Part shown: piece by piece, positions 52,607-62,499 of the stretch
Layout: every line of letters starts with the position of its first letter
How positions within the stretch are numbered: position 1 is the stretch's first letter
NCBI GenBank assembly: GCA_002358575.1
Contig: DEPD01000091.1
Span: 1 to 64,000, forward strand
Length of the DNA stretch: 64,000 nucleotides
Reading direction: 5' to 3'
Source: Lachnospiraceae bacterium UBA3401
Lineage (GTDB): Bacteria; Bacillota; Clostridia; Lachnospirales; Lachnospiraceae
Program-made: the position numbers and the translations under genes
The notes under the pieces: generated by a model
Seen by the model: only the letters and a program-made list of their open reading frames with translations
The model's database searches: none
What the model was told of the DNA's origin: nothing

Positions 52607-53995
52607 ATGGTAGTACAGCACAATCTTAGAGCAATGAACGCAAATAGAATGTTAGGAATTACGAACAGTGGCTTATCGAAATCTTCAGAGAAGCTTTCTT
52701 CAGGATATAAAATTAACCGCGCAGCGGATGATGCAGCAGGACTTTCCATATCGGAAAAAATGAGAAAGCAGATTAGAGGTCTTACTCAGGCTTCTACCAA
52801 CGCTGAAGATGGTATCAGTGCAGTACAGACAGCAGAAGGTGCATTGACAGAAGTGCATGACATGTTACAGCGCATGAACGAATTGGCAGTAAAAGCGGCA
52901 AATGGCACAAATTCTATGTCAGATCGTCAAACAATTCAGGACGAAGTTACTCAGTTGCTTACAGAGATTGATCGTGTGGCAGAGACAACAAAGTTTAATG
53001 AAATTTATCTGTTAAAAGGCGATGCAAATAAGGTGAAGAAGTATTTGAGCGCGAAGGACGCAGGCATAGAGGGTGCGCTTTATGACGGAGCGAAAACTGC
53101 TACATTCAGTATGGCAGAATTGAAGATTGGTGATACAATTACGATTGCAGGCAAACAGTATAATATCGGAACTGAGGATAAAGCTGCGATTGTGGCTTCG
53201 ATTGAAGTGGCAACTGCAGGTGAACTGGTAACAATAGACGGAACACAGTACACAGTGGCAAGAGAAGATGCGAGTGATGTGAATGTTGACAAAAATATTC
53301 TGACGATTGCTTCCATCACAGCGAAGATCGCAGAGGGAAGCACAGCACTCTACAATGGCAAGACATACCATGTTATGACAGACAAGGACACAATAAAAGG
53401 TGTAGATGATGCAGATGCTTCCGTTATCACAACAAAAGTTGCATATGCTAAAATTCATCAAGAATTAAGACTTGCAAATAACATTGGTGTGGATTCCAGC
53501 ACGCAGGCGAACGTTACATATTCCGCGGTACCAGTAAACGAAAAGATCAATTTCTTTATTGAGAAAGGTCAGAGAGAACTGCAAGAAAGATTACACTTCG
53601 GTTTACATGTTGGCGCAGATTCTGATATGAGCAATAAGATTATTGTTTCAATCGATGCATTGGATACTAGGGGATTAGGCATCCGTGGTCTAAATGTGAA
53701 GGACGATTCAGGAGCAGCAGCGACATATGCAATTGATGCAATTGCAGATGCAGTCGCACAAGTTTCCGCACAGAGATCGCTTCTCGGTGCAGTTCAGAAC
53801 AGATTAGAGCATACCATTAATAACCTGGATAACGTAGTAGAGAACACAACAGCAGCAGAAAGTCAGATACGTGATACAGATATGGCTACAGAGATGGTGA
53901 AGTTTTCTAACAATAACATCCTTGCTCAGGCAGGTCAGTCAATGCTGGCACAGTCTAATCAAGCAAATCAGGGTGTACTCAGTTTGTTACAGTAA
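52607..53995 (+). CDS. fliC: Flagellin (copy 3, divergent outer domain)
   Basis: A 462-aa flagellin. Its D0/D1 ends match copies 1 and 2 closely, while the outer domain (about residues 150-375) is diverged, for example IEGALYDGAKTATFSMAELK. It could supply a different filament surface. Sigma-28 promoter and CsrA-type hairpin upstream, terminator downstream. ATG 52607 follows AAGGAGG; a longer frame from 52532 runs through the leader and is not used. Confidence 0.97.
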   Translation: MVVQHNLRAMNANRMLGITNSGLSKSSEKLSSGYKINRAADDAAGLSISEKMRKQIRGLTQASTNAEDGISAVQTAEGALTEVHDMLQRMNELAVKAANGTNSMSDRQTIQDEVTQLLTEIDRVAETTKFNEIYLLKGDANKVKKYLSAKDAGIEGALYDGAKTATFSMAELKIGDTITIAGKQYNIGTEDKAAIVASIEVATAGELVTIDGTQYTVAREDASDVNVDKNILTIASITAKIAEGSTALYNGKTYHVMTDKDTIKGVDDADASVITTKVAYAKIHQELRLANNIGVDSSTQANVTYSAVPVNEKINFFIEKGQRELQERLHFGLHVGADSDMSNKIIVSIDALDTRGLGIRGLNVKDDSGAAATYAIDAIADAVAQVSAQRSLLGAVQNRLEHTINNLDNVVENTTAAESQIRDTDMATEMVKFSNNNILAQAGQSMLAQSNQANQGVLSLLQ

Positions 53996-54037
53996 CCATC
54001 GTTTCCGCTTAATGCGAATGGTTCGATCTACCATGAT

Positions 54038-54070
54038 AAAGGGACTTCCGAAAAATCGGAAGTCCCTTTT
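54038..54070 (+). terminator. Terminator after fliC3
   Basis: A 13-bp perfect stem (54038-54050 with 54057-54069, loop AAAAAT) followed by T. Strong. Confidence 0.93.
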
Positions 54071-54198
54071 AAAAAGTATTGTTTTTTGCGTCATATTCAT
54101 ATAAAATAAAATTATACCATTAATTTTTCAATGTGATTTGACGATATAATAAATGAAATAAGTATGATTGCAGCATGCGTGACATGGAGGTGATTAGC

Positions 54199-54642
54199 AT
54201 GTATATGGAGCCTATAGCAGGAGTGAAAAATCAGAAAGCAGTTCCACAGAATACAAGGGTGTCCAATCAAACATCAGCACCCAAGACTGCAGAACTAAAA
54301 AAGACAGAATCCATGGAGGGAGAGAGCAACAGGAAACAGGTAGAAATTTCAAAGGGATCAGATGAATCAGTGACGCTGTCAGTTATGGCAGATGACCAGC
54401 TTGTAGATGACCAGAAAAATGTGAATCTGGACAGCTTGAAAAAGGTTGTAGAGCAGGCAATCGCAGCAATGCCTCATGCAGATGCAAAGTTTGGCGTTCA
54501 TGATAAGACCAATCGTATTATTATTAAATTAGTGGATAGGGAGACGCAGGAGGTTATCAAAGAGATACCACCTGAGAAAACCCTTGATTTATTGGCAAAA
54601 AGAATGGAGCTGGCTGGCGTATTAGTTGATCAGAGACTATAA
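54199..54642 (+). CDS. flaG: FlaG family flagellar protein
   Basis: A 147-aa FlaG: a low-complexity N-terminal half and a conserved C-terminal half with FGVHDKTNRIIIKLVDRETQEVIKEIPPEK. FlaG influences filament length and usually precedes fliD, as here. GGAGGTG lies before ATG 54199. About 55 bp upstream, TTAA-15 bp-TGACGATA (54120-54146) resembles a weak sigma-28 promoter. Confidence 0.88.
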   Translation: MYMEPIAGVKNQKAVPQNTRVSNQTSAPKTAELKKTESMEGESNRKQVEISKGSDESVTLSVMADDQLVDDQKNVNLDSLKKVVEQAIAAMPHADAKFGVHDKTNRIIIKLVDRETQEVIKEIPPEKTLDLLAKRMELAGVLVDQRL

Positions 54643-54681
54643 TTGTAGCGAGATTGATGAATGTAAAGTGGAGGGATTATA

Positions 54682-56697
54682 ATGTCAGATTTATTGAGAA
54701 TGACTGGTATGTATTCGGGAATGGATACGGAGGCAGTGATACAGCAACTGGTTAAGGCAAAAGCGCAAAAAGTGACGAATTTGAAGAATGACCAGAAAAA
54801 GCTTGAGTGGAAGCAGACTTTGTGGCAGGATTTGAATAAGAGAATTTATAAGCTCTATACAGGCACGCTGTCCAATATGCGATTGACAGGTAGTTATGCC
54901 AAAAAGAAGACAAGTATTTCTGATCCTACAAAGGCGACAATCACAGCGAGTGAGGGCGCTGTCAACGGGACACAGACATTGGAGGTAAAGCAGATTGCAA
55001 AAGCAGGATATCTGACAGGTGCAACGGTATCTATGAAGAGAAAAGGCGAGGTGCCAATCTACAGTGATGAAAAGGTGAATGATTCTTTAGATGGTGTTAC
55101 TCCAGCAGATAAGGAACAGTATATAAAAGAGTTTGGTTCTGAAAAGACACTGGAAGCTTTAGGCGTAGGTGACGGAACTTTGACAGTGACTGCAAACGGA
55201 AAAACATTTACAGTTGATGCCAAGAAAGAGGACAGCATAAAAGATTTTATACAAAAGTTTAATAATGCAGCAGCGGCGGCGACTGGTGGAGCTGTTGATA
55301 TTAAAATGGAGTATAATAAAGGTAAGATCACTGTTAGCGGAACAGATGCCGACGCAGGTTTTAAAATGTCAAGTAGCGCACCTTCTGGCAGCAACAAAAC
55401 CATCCTGCAAGGACTTGGATTGGCTGATGCGAGCGAGAATCAGACAGGCACATTTATCGGTCATGCGATTACTGAAAAAGGAGATATTTATCTGCCAGGA
55501 GATTTCAAGAATTATTCCGAGAAAGATAAAGACTACAAGGCAAAAGTTAGCGATATCACACCAGATTTAGTAGGCAAGAAACTGCGATTGACTGTTGGCA
55601 CTGGAGCGGATGCGAAAGTTACAATCGTGGAAATCACAGCAGACATGGAGATTGGTACACTGACTTCCAAGTTGTCAGAGGGTGGAGTCAAGGCGTCGTT
55701 TGACGAGCAGAACCAGAGATTTTTTATCAGTTCTACAGGGACAGGAAATAAAAATGAGTTTACACTTGAGGGATTGGACGAGAATAATCGGACAGATGAT
55801 TCTGCGTTGATTGACCTTGGCCTTCTTGTCGGACATAAATATGGCAATGGTTCAGAGAGCACCCGAATTGAAGGACAGGATGCTGAGATTATATTAAATG
55901 GTGCAAAATTTACATCAGATACAAATACAATTACAGTGAATGGTCTTAGCATTACTGCAAGTGCGGTGACGGATGAGGAGGTCACGATCACGACGGATAC
56001 CGACTATGATGGTATTTATGATATGATTAAGGACTTCATCACAGAATATAACGATATTATGAATGAGATGACGAAACTTTACAGTGCAAATTCTGCTAGA
56101 AAGTACACCATGCTCAGTGATGAAGAGAAAGAAGCCATGACAGATGATGAGGTCGAGAAGTGGGAGAGCACGATTAAAGATTCTCTGCTCAGAAGAGACA
56201 AAGATTTGAACGCTGTTATGGAGTGCATGAGAGGTGCAGTCAATAAGGGATATGATATTGGCGGTCAGACATTGTTCCTCGTGAATTTTGGTGTGGGAAC
56301 AGGCAGTTATTTTGACACGGAGAAGGGAGAACGAAACGCTCTTCACATCTTTGGTGACAGTGATGATGACAAGTATTCAGATAAGGATAACGACCTTAAG
56401 GCAGCAATCGCAAAGGATCCAGATCAGGTGATTGAACTTTTTGCAGCCATGAGTAAAGATATGTACGACTCTCTTCAGAAAACTATGGCGAGTACAGATT
56501 ATCGGAGTATCTATAAAGTATATGATGATAAGCGCATGAAGATTGATTACGATAACTATACAAAGAAGATTAAAGAGGAAGAGAAAAAATTAAACGCTTT
56601 TGAGGATAAGTGGTACAAGAAGTTCTCTGCGATGGAAGTGGCACTGTCAAAACTGCAGTCTAGCCAGAATTCCCTTGCAAGCATGTTGGGACAATAA
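54682..56697 (+). CDS. fliD: Flagellar filament cap protein FliD
   Basis: A 671-aa FliD (HAP2), the pentameric cap that folds flagellin at the filament tip. N-terminal MTGMYSGMDTEAVIQQLVKAK and the C-terminal coiled coil (EEEKKLNAFEDKWYKKFSAME, then LQSSQNSLASMLG) are typical. The middle is long and variable and should face outwards. TGGAGGG precedes the ATG. Its stop is 63 bp before fliS. Confidence 0.94.
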   Translation: MSDLLRMTGMYSGMDTEAVIQQLVKAKAQKVTNLKNDQKKLEWKQTLWQDLNKRIYKLYTGTLSNMRLTGSYAKKKTSISDPTKATITASEGAVNGTQTLEVKQIAKAGYLTGATVSMKRKGEVPIYSDEKVNDSLDGVTPADKEQYIKEFGSEKTLEALGVGDGTLTVTANGKTFTVDAKKEDSIKDFIQKFNNAAAAATGGAVDIKMEYNKGKITVSGTDADAGFKMSSSAPSGSNKTILQGLGLADASENQTGTFIGHAITEKGDIYLPGDFKNYSEKDKDYKAKVSDITPDLVGKKLRLTVGTGADAKVTIVEITADMEIGTLTSKLSEGGVKASFDEQNQRFFISSTGTGNKNEFTLEGLDENNRTDDSALIDLGLLVGHKYGNGSESTRIEGQDAEIILNGAKFTSDTNTITVNGLSITASAVTDEEVTITTDTDYDGIYDMIKDFITEYNDIMNEMTKLYSANSARKYTMLSDEEKEAMTDDEVEKWESTIKDSLLRRDKDLNAVMECMRGAVNKGYDIGGQTLFLVNFGVGTGSYFDTEKGERNALHIFGDSDDDKYSDKDNDLKAAIAKDPDQVIELFAAMSKDMYDSLQKTMASTDYRSIYKVYDDKRMKIDYDNYTKKIKEEEKKLNAFEDKWYKKFSAMEVALSKLQSSQNSLASMLGQ

Positions 56698-56760
56698 ACA
56701 TCATTATAAAGTACTTTAATATATTTTTTAGAGTATTTTCTAAAAGAAAGAAGGAATCGA

Positions 56761-57216
56761 ATGCTCAAACAAAATGGATACGCACAATATCAAAATGCCA
56801 AAATTATGACTGCATCACCTGCAGAACTTACCTTGATGCTCTATGACGGTGCGATCAAGTTTGGAAATGTCGCGATATTAGCGATGGAAAATAAAGATCC
56901 TGGGAAGGCACATGAGAATATTGTCAAGGTGGAAAAGATTGTTCAGAATTTCAGGGATACACTCGACAGAAAGTATGCAGTATCACAGGATTTTGAAAAT
57001 GTGTATGTATATCTTTTGAGACGATGCCACGAAGCAAATATTGCGAAAGATCCTGAGATTATGGAAGAAGTGCTAAAGCATTTAAGATCGATGCGAGATA
57101 ACTGGAAAGAAGTTATGAAGAAAGTTGCAGGAGATAAGACCAATCCGACTGCTCAGGCAAGAGTTGCAGGTGGAAAGGGAAATGCGGCATCTTACACAAG
57201 GACTGGAACCTATTAG
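56761..57216 (+). CDS. fliS: Flagellar secretion chaperone FliS
   Basis: A 151-aa FliS, which binds the C-terminal helix of flagellin in the cytosol and prevents early polymerisation. NGYAQYQNAKIMTASPAELTLMLYDGAIKF at the start, in pieces, is the family signature, followed by a four-helix body. The last ~25 residues are a low-complexity tail. GAAGGAA precedes the ATG. Confidence 0.95.
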   Translation: MLKQNGYAQYQNAKIMTASPAELTLMLYDGAIKFGNVAILAMENKDPGKAHENIVKVEKIVQNFRDTLDRKYAVSQDFENVYVYLLRRCHEANIAKDPEIMEEVLKHLRSMRDNWKEVMKKVAGDKTNPTAQARVAGGKGNAASYTRTGTY

Positions 57217-57263
57217 ACTGATCGAACGCGGAATTGCTAATTGCGAATGAAAGGGAAACAGAC

Positions 57264-57740
57264 ATGACGGAAAACTATCTGCAGATTATGACAGAAAGTC
57301 TGGAAAAAAAGATTGAGGTACTTGATCAGATATATGAGCTTAACAAACGCCAGCTTGAAGCATCGAGTGTTAGACCTTTTGATGTGGAGGCATATGATGC
57401 CATCATGGATGAGAAAGGGGAACTGATTGAAACACTTGAACGTCTTGATGATGGATTCACTACTACTTATGAGTTGGTCAAAGATACTGTTCAGAAAAAT
57501 CCTGAACAGTACAGAGTGCAAATACTGCGGATGCAGGAACTTGTAAGAGAGACAGTTGACAAAGGAGTTTCAATTGAGGCACAAGAGAAGCGTAATAGGG
57601 CTTCTATGGAGGTTGCTTTGAGTTCTAAGCGTATGGAGATGAAAGAACACAAAGTATCTGCGAATGCAGCAGCACAATATTACAATGCTGTTAGCAAATT
57701 AAACAGGGTTGATCCACAGCTTATGGATCGCAAAAAATAG
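57264..57740 (+). CDS. Putative flagellar export chaperone (FliT/FlgN-like)
   Basis: A 158-aa, almost wholly helical and highly charged protein. It has no strong motif; its size, heptad pattern (LEKKIEVLDQIYELNKRQL, then MDEKGELIETLERLDDGF) and position after fliD-fliS suit a FliT-type FliD chaperone or FlgN homologue. The longer frame from 57234 has no ribosome binding site; ATG 57264 follows AAAGGGAA. Confidence 0.65.
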   Translation: MTENYLQIMTESLEKKIEVLDQIYELNKRQLEASSVRPFDVEAYDAIMDEKGELIETLERLDDGFTTTYELVKDTVQKNPEQYRVQILRMQELVRETVDKGVSIEAQEKRNRASMEVALSSKRMEMKEHKVSANAAAQYYNAVSKLNRVDPQLMDRKK

Positions 57741-57858
57741 GATGTTATAACGTCATGGATGACGCGCAGGCATATGGAATGATATGCCTGCGCGTCTTAT
57801 ATTTTATATATGCAGGGTGAGCTTGTCTTATTGGAACAATAATAGAAGGAGTATAGAA

Positions 57859-58932
57859 ATGTCAAAAGTGCCAATATCGGTATGCATTATTGCTAAAAAT
57901 GAGGAAAAATTTATAGAGGACTGCTTAAAACATCTGCAGCCATATGGCATGGAGATTATCGTTACAGATACGGGATCTACTGATAGAACGAGAGAAATTG
58001 CTGAGAAATACGCGGATAAGGTTGTTGATTTTGCGTGGATAAAAGACTTTAGTGCTGCTAGGAATTATTGTGCTTCCTTTGCGTCGAATAATTGGATTTT
58101 GGCATTGGACTGTGACGAGTTTGTCAATGCAATTGATATTAAAATCCTTAGGATGCTTATGCAAAAGTATCCTAGACATACAGGGGTTTTGCGACTAAAG
58201 AATATAACACATGATGATAAGGGGCAGGCAGGTTATGTCAATACAGATTTAACGCGGTTTTACAATAAAAATTATTATACGTTTGACTATGCCATTCATG
58301 AGCAGGTTTGCACAAAAGATCTCTCCAAGCGAGATGATCCAATGGATGCTTTTTTGCTGCCAATGGATGTTGTTCATCATGGATACGCGCTTGACGACGA
58401 GACGATGAAGAAAAAACAGAAGAGAAATCTGGAATTACTTTATCAGGAGTTGGAGACAACACCCGATAAAGGGTATATTTATTTTCAGATTGGGCAGTCT
58501 CTCATGACACTAGAAGGCGCAGACAAGGCGATTGAGGCTTATGAAACAGGAATGGGATGTATTAACAATTTTGAACGATATTATGTGCCAGAATTGATTA
58601 TGTCTCTGGCGGGGACTTATGTCAGTGTAGACCGGACTTCAGATGCGCTTTCGTTGTTGGAGCGGTATGCGTCGCAGTTTAACACTGCTAAATATGTATA
58701 TGCGTATGCAAATACGCTGTGGGCGGCGAATCAGATTTTGCAGGCGCTTGGCAATTATATTAAGGTGATTATGATGAAAGATGCGGAGACACTAGGAGGA
58801 GAATTGTCGAGCTGCTATGGACGAATTATACAGATCTATGAAGCATTTGGTGAGAAGGAAATGGCAGAGAATTTTCATCAGAAATTCCTTACATACTATG
58901 CGGATAAAGAAAGTGTGGTAAATAGAGAATAG
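57859..58932 (+). CDS. Family 2 glycosyltransferase with TPR-like C-terminus, probable flagellin glycosylation (copy 2)
   Basis: A 357-aa paralogue of the enzyme at 51080, with VCIIAKNEEKFIEDCLKHL, TDTGSTDRTREIA and the D-x-D in LDCDEF. The N-terminal half is very close to copy 1; the C-terminal helical repeats are more diverged, as expected if acceptor choice differs. AGAAGGAG precedes ATG 57859. The third copy begins 22 bp after it, so these two form an operon that leads into the metallopeptidase flagellin. Confidence 0.85.
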   Translation: MSKVPISVCIIAKNEEKFIEDCLKHLQPYGMEIIVTDTGSTDRTREIAEKYADKVVDFAWIKDFSAARNYCASFASNNWILALDCDEFVNAIDIKILRMLMQKYPRHTGVLRLKNITHDDKGQAGYVNTDLTRFYNKNYYTFDYAIHEQVCTKDLSKRDDPMDAFLLPMDVVHHGYALDDETMKKKQKRNLELLYQELETTPDKGYIYFQIGQSLMTLEGADKAIEAYETGMGCINNFERYYVPELIMSLAGTYVSVDRTSDALSLLERYASQFNTAKYVYAYANTLWAANQILQALGNYIKVIMMKDAETLGGELSSCYGRIIQIYEAFGEKEMAENFHQKFLTYYADKESVVNRE

Positions 58933-58954
58933 GCAGTACAGGGGGAAAAGCAGC

Positions 58955-60028
58955 ATGTCAAAAATACCAGTGACAGTATGTATTATTGCCAAAAATGAAG
59001 AAAAACATATTGAGGAGTGCCTAAAGCACTTGAAAAAATATGATATGGAAATTATTGTAACGGATACAGGTTCTACAGATCGCACAAAAGAAATTGCGGG
59101 GCATTATGCGGATAAAGTTGTTGAATTTGAATGGATTGATGATTTTGCTGCGGCAAGGAACTATTGTGCTTCTTTTGCATCAAACAATTGGATACTGGTG
59201 ATTGACTGTGACGAGTATGTAAACAGCATCAATGTCAAGGGTTTGCGGATAATGATGCAGAAATATCCGCGCTATACAGGTGTTATCAGACTAAAAAATT
59301 TGATTGTACGATCAGACGGGGAGATTGGTTATGTCTCGGACGATGTACCGCGAATGTACAATAAGAACTTTTTTCATTTTGCGTTTCCAATACATGAACA
59401 GATTCGATATAAAGATCCAGCCAAAAAGGATGAGGCGATGGATGCTTTTCTAATACCAATGGAAGTGATCCATCATGGATATGCGCTTACAGGCGAAGAC
59501 ATGGAGAAGAAGCAGAAACGAAATCTGGAATTGCTGCGCAAAGCGATAGAGCTAAACCCTAAAGATGGATACAATTATTTTCAGATAGGACAATCTCAGT
59601 TTGTGCTAGGGAATGTCGATGCTGCAATTGAAGCTTATGAGAAGGGAATGAGTTTGATTGACAGCACAGAGAACCTTTTTGTCCCAGAGATGATTATGTC
59701 GCTTGCAAAAGCTTATCGGACAAAGGATAGATTTCCAGAGGCGTTAGCGCTTATGGAAAAGTATAACAGTGTCTATGACACAGCAAAGTATAATTATCTA
59801 TATGCAAATCTTCTCAAGGAAAATGACCAAGTAATCAAGGCGCTTATGATATATGTCAAAGTGACAATGATGAAGGATACCGATACATTAGGAGATAATT
59901 TGCTGTCATGCTATGCGAACATTATACAGATATATCATGCGATGGGGAATCAGCAGATGGTGGATATCTTTACGGAGAAACTGCGCAAATGCGAGGAGGA
60001 AAACGAACGCATTCTAAAAAGTGAATAG
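58955..60028 (+). CDS. Family 2 glycosyltransferase with TPR-like C-terminus, probable flagellin glycosylation (copy 3)
   Basis: A 357-aa third paralogue: TVCIIAKNEEKHIEECLKHL, TDTGSTDRTKEIA, and IDCDEY as the metal-binding motif. The TPR-like part includes PKDGYNYFQIGQSQFVLGNV. It sits 108 bp before the flagellinolysin coding region with no terminator or clear promoter between them, so co-transcription is likely and it could modify that flagellin. GGGGGAA precedes the ATG. Confidence 0.85.
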   Translation: MSKIPVTVCIIAKNEEKHIEECLKHLKKYDMEIIVTDTGSTDRTKEIAGHYADKVVEFEWIDDFAAARNYCASFASNNWILVIDCDEYVNSINVKGLRIMMQKYPRYTGVIRLKNLIVRSDGEIGYVSDDVPRMYNKNFFHFAFPIHEQIRYKDPAKKDEAMDAFLIPMEVIHHGYALTGEDMEKKQKRNLELLRKAIELNPKDGYNYFQIGQSQFVLGNVDAAIEAYEKGMSLIDSTENLFVPEMIMSLAKAYRTKDRFPEALALMEKYNSVYDTAKYNYLYANLLKENDQVIKALMIYVKVTMMKDTDTLGDNLLSCYANIIQIYHAMGNQQMVDIFTEKLRKCEEENERILKSE

Positions 60029-60136
60029 ATTTTTTGGAATAGATTTAAGGAGGTGAGGTCTGGCAGAGTGAACACGTCGAATCAAGGAAGAAGATAACAC
60101 GACACCTAACGATATGGAAATCAGGGGGAAAATTTT

Positions 60137-62257
60137 ATAATAGTAGCACATAATCTTAAGGCTATGAATAGCCAGAGACAATTATCTATTGTAAGCGGTA
60201 CAGTATCAAAGAAAGCAGAAAAACTGTCCAGTGGATATAAGATTAACAGGGCGGCGGATGACGCAGCAGGTTTGTCTATATCAGAGAAGATGAGAAAGCA
60301 GATTAGAGGACTTACAAAAGCGACAGAGAATGCGGAAGATGGAATATCTATGGTACAGATCGCAGATGGTGCACTCAATGAAGTACATGATATGCTCCAG
60401 CGTATGAATGAGCTCTGTGTGCAGGCAGCGAATGGTACAAATTCCATATCGGACAGACAGAATATCCAAGATGAAGTATCACAGCTTATCACGGAGATTG
60501 ACAGGGTGGCGGAGACAACCAAGTTTAATGAGACTAACTTGCTCGATGGCAGTATCGCAAAGCCAGGCAGAAATGCATTTACAACAGCTATCAACAACAG
60601 AAAAATTGAGGCAATCAAGGAAAAGTATGAGGACGACAAGAAGAAGGTATTTGAACGTTTGACAGCGCTGAATGGTGCAAATGCAGGACAGGAAGTCACC
60701 GCACAGCAGTTGGCTGAAATGGATGGCACGAAACTTATCTATACAGTTTCCTATGATTTTAAGACAACACAGACTGGAGATGGTAATTCTCCAGTAGATG
60801 GTCTTAATTCACCGATACTAGATCATGCAAATACTATGATTCCAATACTTCAGGAATCAATTGTGCCCCAGGCGGTTCAGTCTTTGCTCAGCGCATATCC
60901 AGATACGTTTGGGTATCTAAGTGGTTCTGAGATTGGGATTGGACTTGTTATGTATAACGATCCGAGTTCAAGTGTATTGGCATCGGCAGGCTTAAAGTTT
61001 GGCGGCAGTGATACTTTGGGATTTAATCTCAGTGTTAATATGGCTACTTTGGAACAAAAGTGGGATACAGGCACAAATAGTTTGACAGAAGCAGGTAGAG
61101 ATGACTTGGAAGTGACAATCGTTCATGAGATGATGCACACTCTGATGTATGAGGCACTTACAAATGGTATGACAGGAAAAGTGGATAATGAGTTTGGCAA
61201 GGATACCTTTCCACTGTGGTTTATTGAGGGAATGGCACAGACAGCAGCAGGCGGATGCTATGATGGAAATGACTGGGTAAGAGGACTTGGAATTAGCGAA
61301 AACTCTTCGGAAGCAGATATTAAAAATGCGCTCAATAGAGTACCACTCACACAGTCGGGAAACGGCGGTGCAGCGGATTATGGTACAGGTTATCTTGCGA
61401 GTATGTATTTGGGTTATCTTGCAGCAGGTGGAAATTCTGTGGCACAGGCAGATATCAGTAGCGGACTTGACAAGGTGATGAAGGAGATTAGAGACGGAGC
61501 CAGCTTAGATGATGTTGTACAGAAGTATACAAATAAGTCTTTAAAAAACTTCCAGAAAGAGTTTGGGACAATGGGTGCTTCCTTTGTAAAGCAACTTGTC
61601 ACTGAAGTGAAAGATGGAACAGGCGGCGTGGCTACAGGAAGTTATAATAAAGCTTCTAATGGCGGTTCCGATATTTTGTCAAATGCAGATATTACTGGTT
61701 CGGATCTGTTATTGTTTAAGGTAAGCGATACAGATCAGTGGATATATAATCAGTATCCGGCTGACCAGATGCCAATTTACGAAGGCGGCACAGCGACAAA
61801 CGGTAAAGGATACAGTGATGGCCCACTTGAGATCGTTGCAAATAAGCGCGCGATAGGTTTTGGTTCTGCACTTCATGTAGGTGCAGATGCCGATATGACC
61901 AATAAACTGATTGTCTATATTGACGCTATGGATGCAGAGAGTCTTGGTGTGGACAAAGTAGATGTCCGCACAGTCGATTTGGCGACAATCTCTATTGAAC
62001 GGGTAGCACTTGCAATTGCGCAGGTATCTGCACAGCGTTCTGAGCTTGGTGCATATCAGAATCGTCTGGAGCATACTGTAAACAATCTTGGGAATGTTGT
62101 GGAGAACACAACAGCAGCAGAGAGCCAGCTCCGTGATACAGACATGGCAAAAGAAATGGTGGCATATTCAAATGCAAGTATCTTACAACAGGCAGGACAA
62201 TCCATGCTAGCACAGACAAATCAAAGCAATCAAGGAGTGCTTTCTCTAGTTGCATAG
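60137..62257 (+). CDS. Flagellin with inserted zinc metallopeptidase domain (flagellinolysin type)
   Basis: About 706 aa. Flagellin ends are intact ([34 protein letters not shown]-terminal [19 protein letters not shown] and [17 protein letters not shown]). The outer domain, about residues 160-590, is a gluzincin-like peptidase: HEMMH (61124-61138) binds zinc, and the glutamate of WFIEGMAQ (61226-61228) is the likely third ligand, 30 residues on. Such flagellins (flagellinolysins) build proteolytic filaments in Clostridium. The codon at the normal flagellin start is ATA, not ATG, eight bases after GGGGG. The first ATG (60164) would remove nine conserved residues. No sigma-28 promoter is visible just upstream. 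Confidence 0.9.
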   Translation: MIVAHNLKAMNSQRQLSIVSGTVSKKAEKLSSGYKINRAADDAAGLSISEKMRKQIRGLTKATENAEDGISMVQIADGALNEVHDMLQRMNELCVQAANGTNSISDRQNIQDEVSQLITEIDRVAETTKFNETNLLDGSIAKPGRNAFTTAINNRKIEAIKEKYEDDKKKVFERLTALNGANAGQEVTAQQLAEMDGTKLIYTVSYDFKTTQTGDGNSPVDGLNSPILDHANTMIPILQESIVPQAVQSLLSAYPDTFGYLSGSEIGIGLVMYNDPSSSVLASAGLKFGGSDTLGFNLSVNMATLEQKWDTGTNSLTEAGRDDLEVTIVHEMMHTLMYEALTNGMTGKVDNEFGKDTFPLWFIEGMAQTAAGGCYDGNDWVRGLGISENSSEADIKNALNRVPLTQSGNGGAADYGTGYLASMYLGYLAAGGNSVAQADISSGLDKVMKEIRDGASLDDVVQKYTNKSLKNFQKEFGTMGASFVKQLVTEVKDGTGGVATGSYNKASNGGSDILSNADITGSDLLLFKVSDTDQWIYNQYPADQMPIYEGGTATNGKGYSDGPLEIVANKRAIGFGSALHVGADADMTNKLIVYIDAMDAESLGVDKVDVRTVDLATISIERVALAIAQVSAQRSELGAYQNRLEHTVNNLGNVVENTTAAESQLRDTDMAKEMVAYSNASILQQAGQSMLAQTNQSNQGVLSLVA

Positions 62258-62301
62258 ACGCTAATAAAAATACTTAAAACCCTTATGTAGATAATGAATT
62301 T

Positions 62302-62339
62302 AACAAAAAAGTATATGTGGATGCATATACTTTTTTGTT
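62302..62339 (+). terminator. Terminator after the metallopeptidase flagellin
   Basis: A 16-bp stem (62302-62317 with 62324-62339) that includes an A6/T6 tract. Strong. Confidence 0.9.
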
Positions 62340-62387
62340 TGAATTGTCTGAATATAAATTAATTTACATAAAATTTGAAATAATTAG

Positions 62388-62416
62388 TTGACATAGTCTG
62401 ACAATTCAGTTATAAT
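62388..62416 (+). promoter_or_regulatory. Consensus sigma-A promoter of the mini-flagellin gene
   Basis: TTGACA (62388-62393), 17 bp, TATAAT (62411-62416): a perfect housekeeping promoter, unlike the sigma-28 promoters of the other flagellins. Leader of about 75 nt with a 6-bp hairpin (ATGACA/TGTCAT). Confidence 0.92.
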
Positions 62417-62499
62417 ACAATTATTAAGGGAGATGACATAAAATTGTGTCATTAAATTAATATATAAAGGATTGATTGTTTTTCACAAGGAGGTAAAAT

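Noticed and set aside
60121..60729. 202-codon minus-strand frame opposite the metallopeptidase flagellin
   Set aside because: It mirrors the conserved flagellin N-terminal codons; similar antisense frames appear opposite other flagellins for the same reason.
60164..62257. ATG 60164 as the real start of the metallopeptidase flagellin
   Set aside because: It would delete nine residues conserved in every other flagellin here and has only a poor ribosome binding site at 2-nt spacing.
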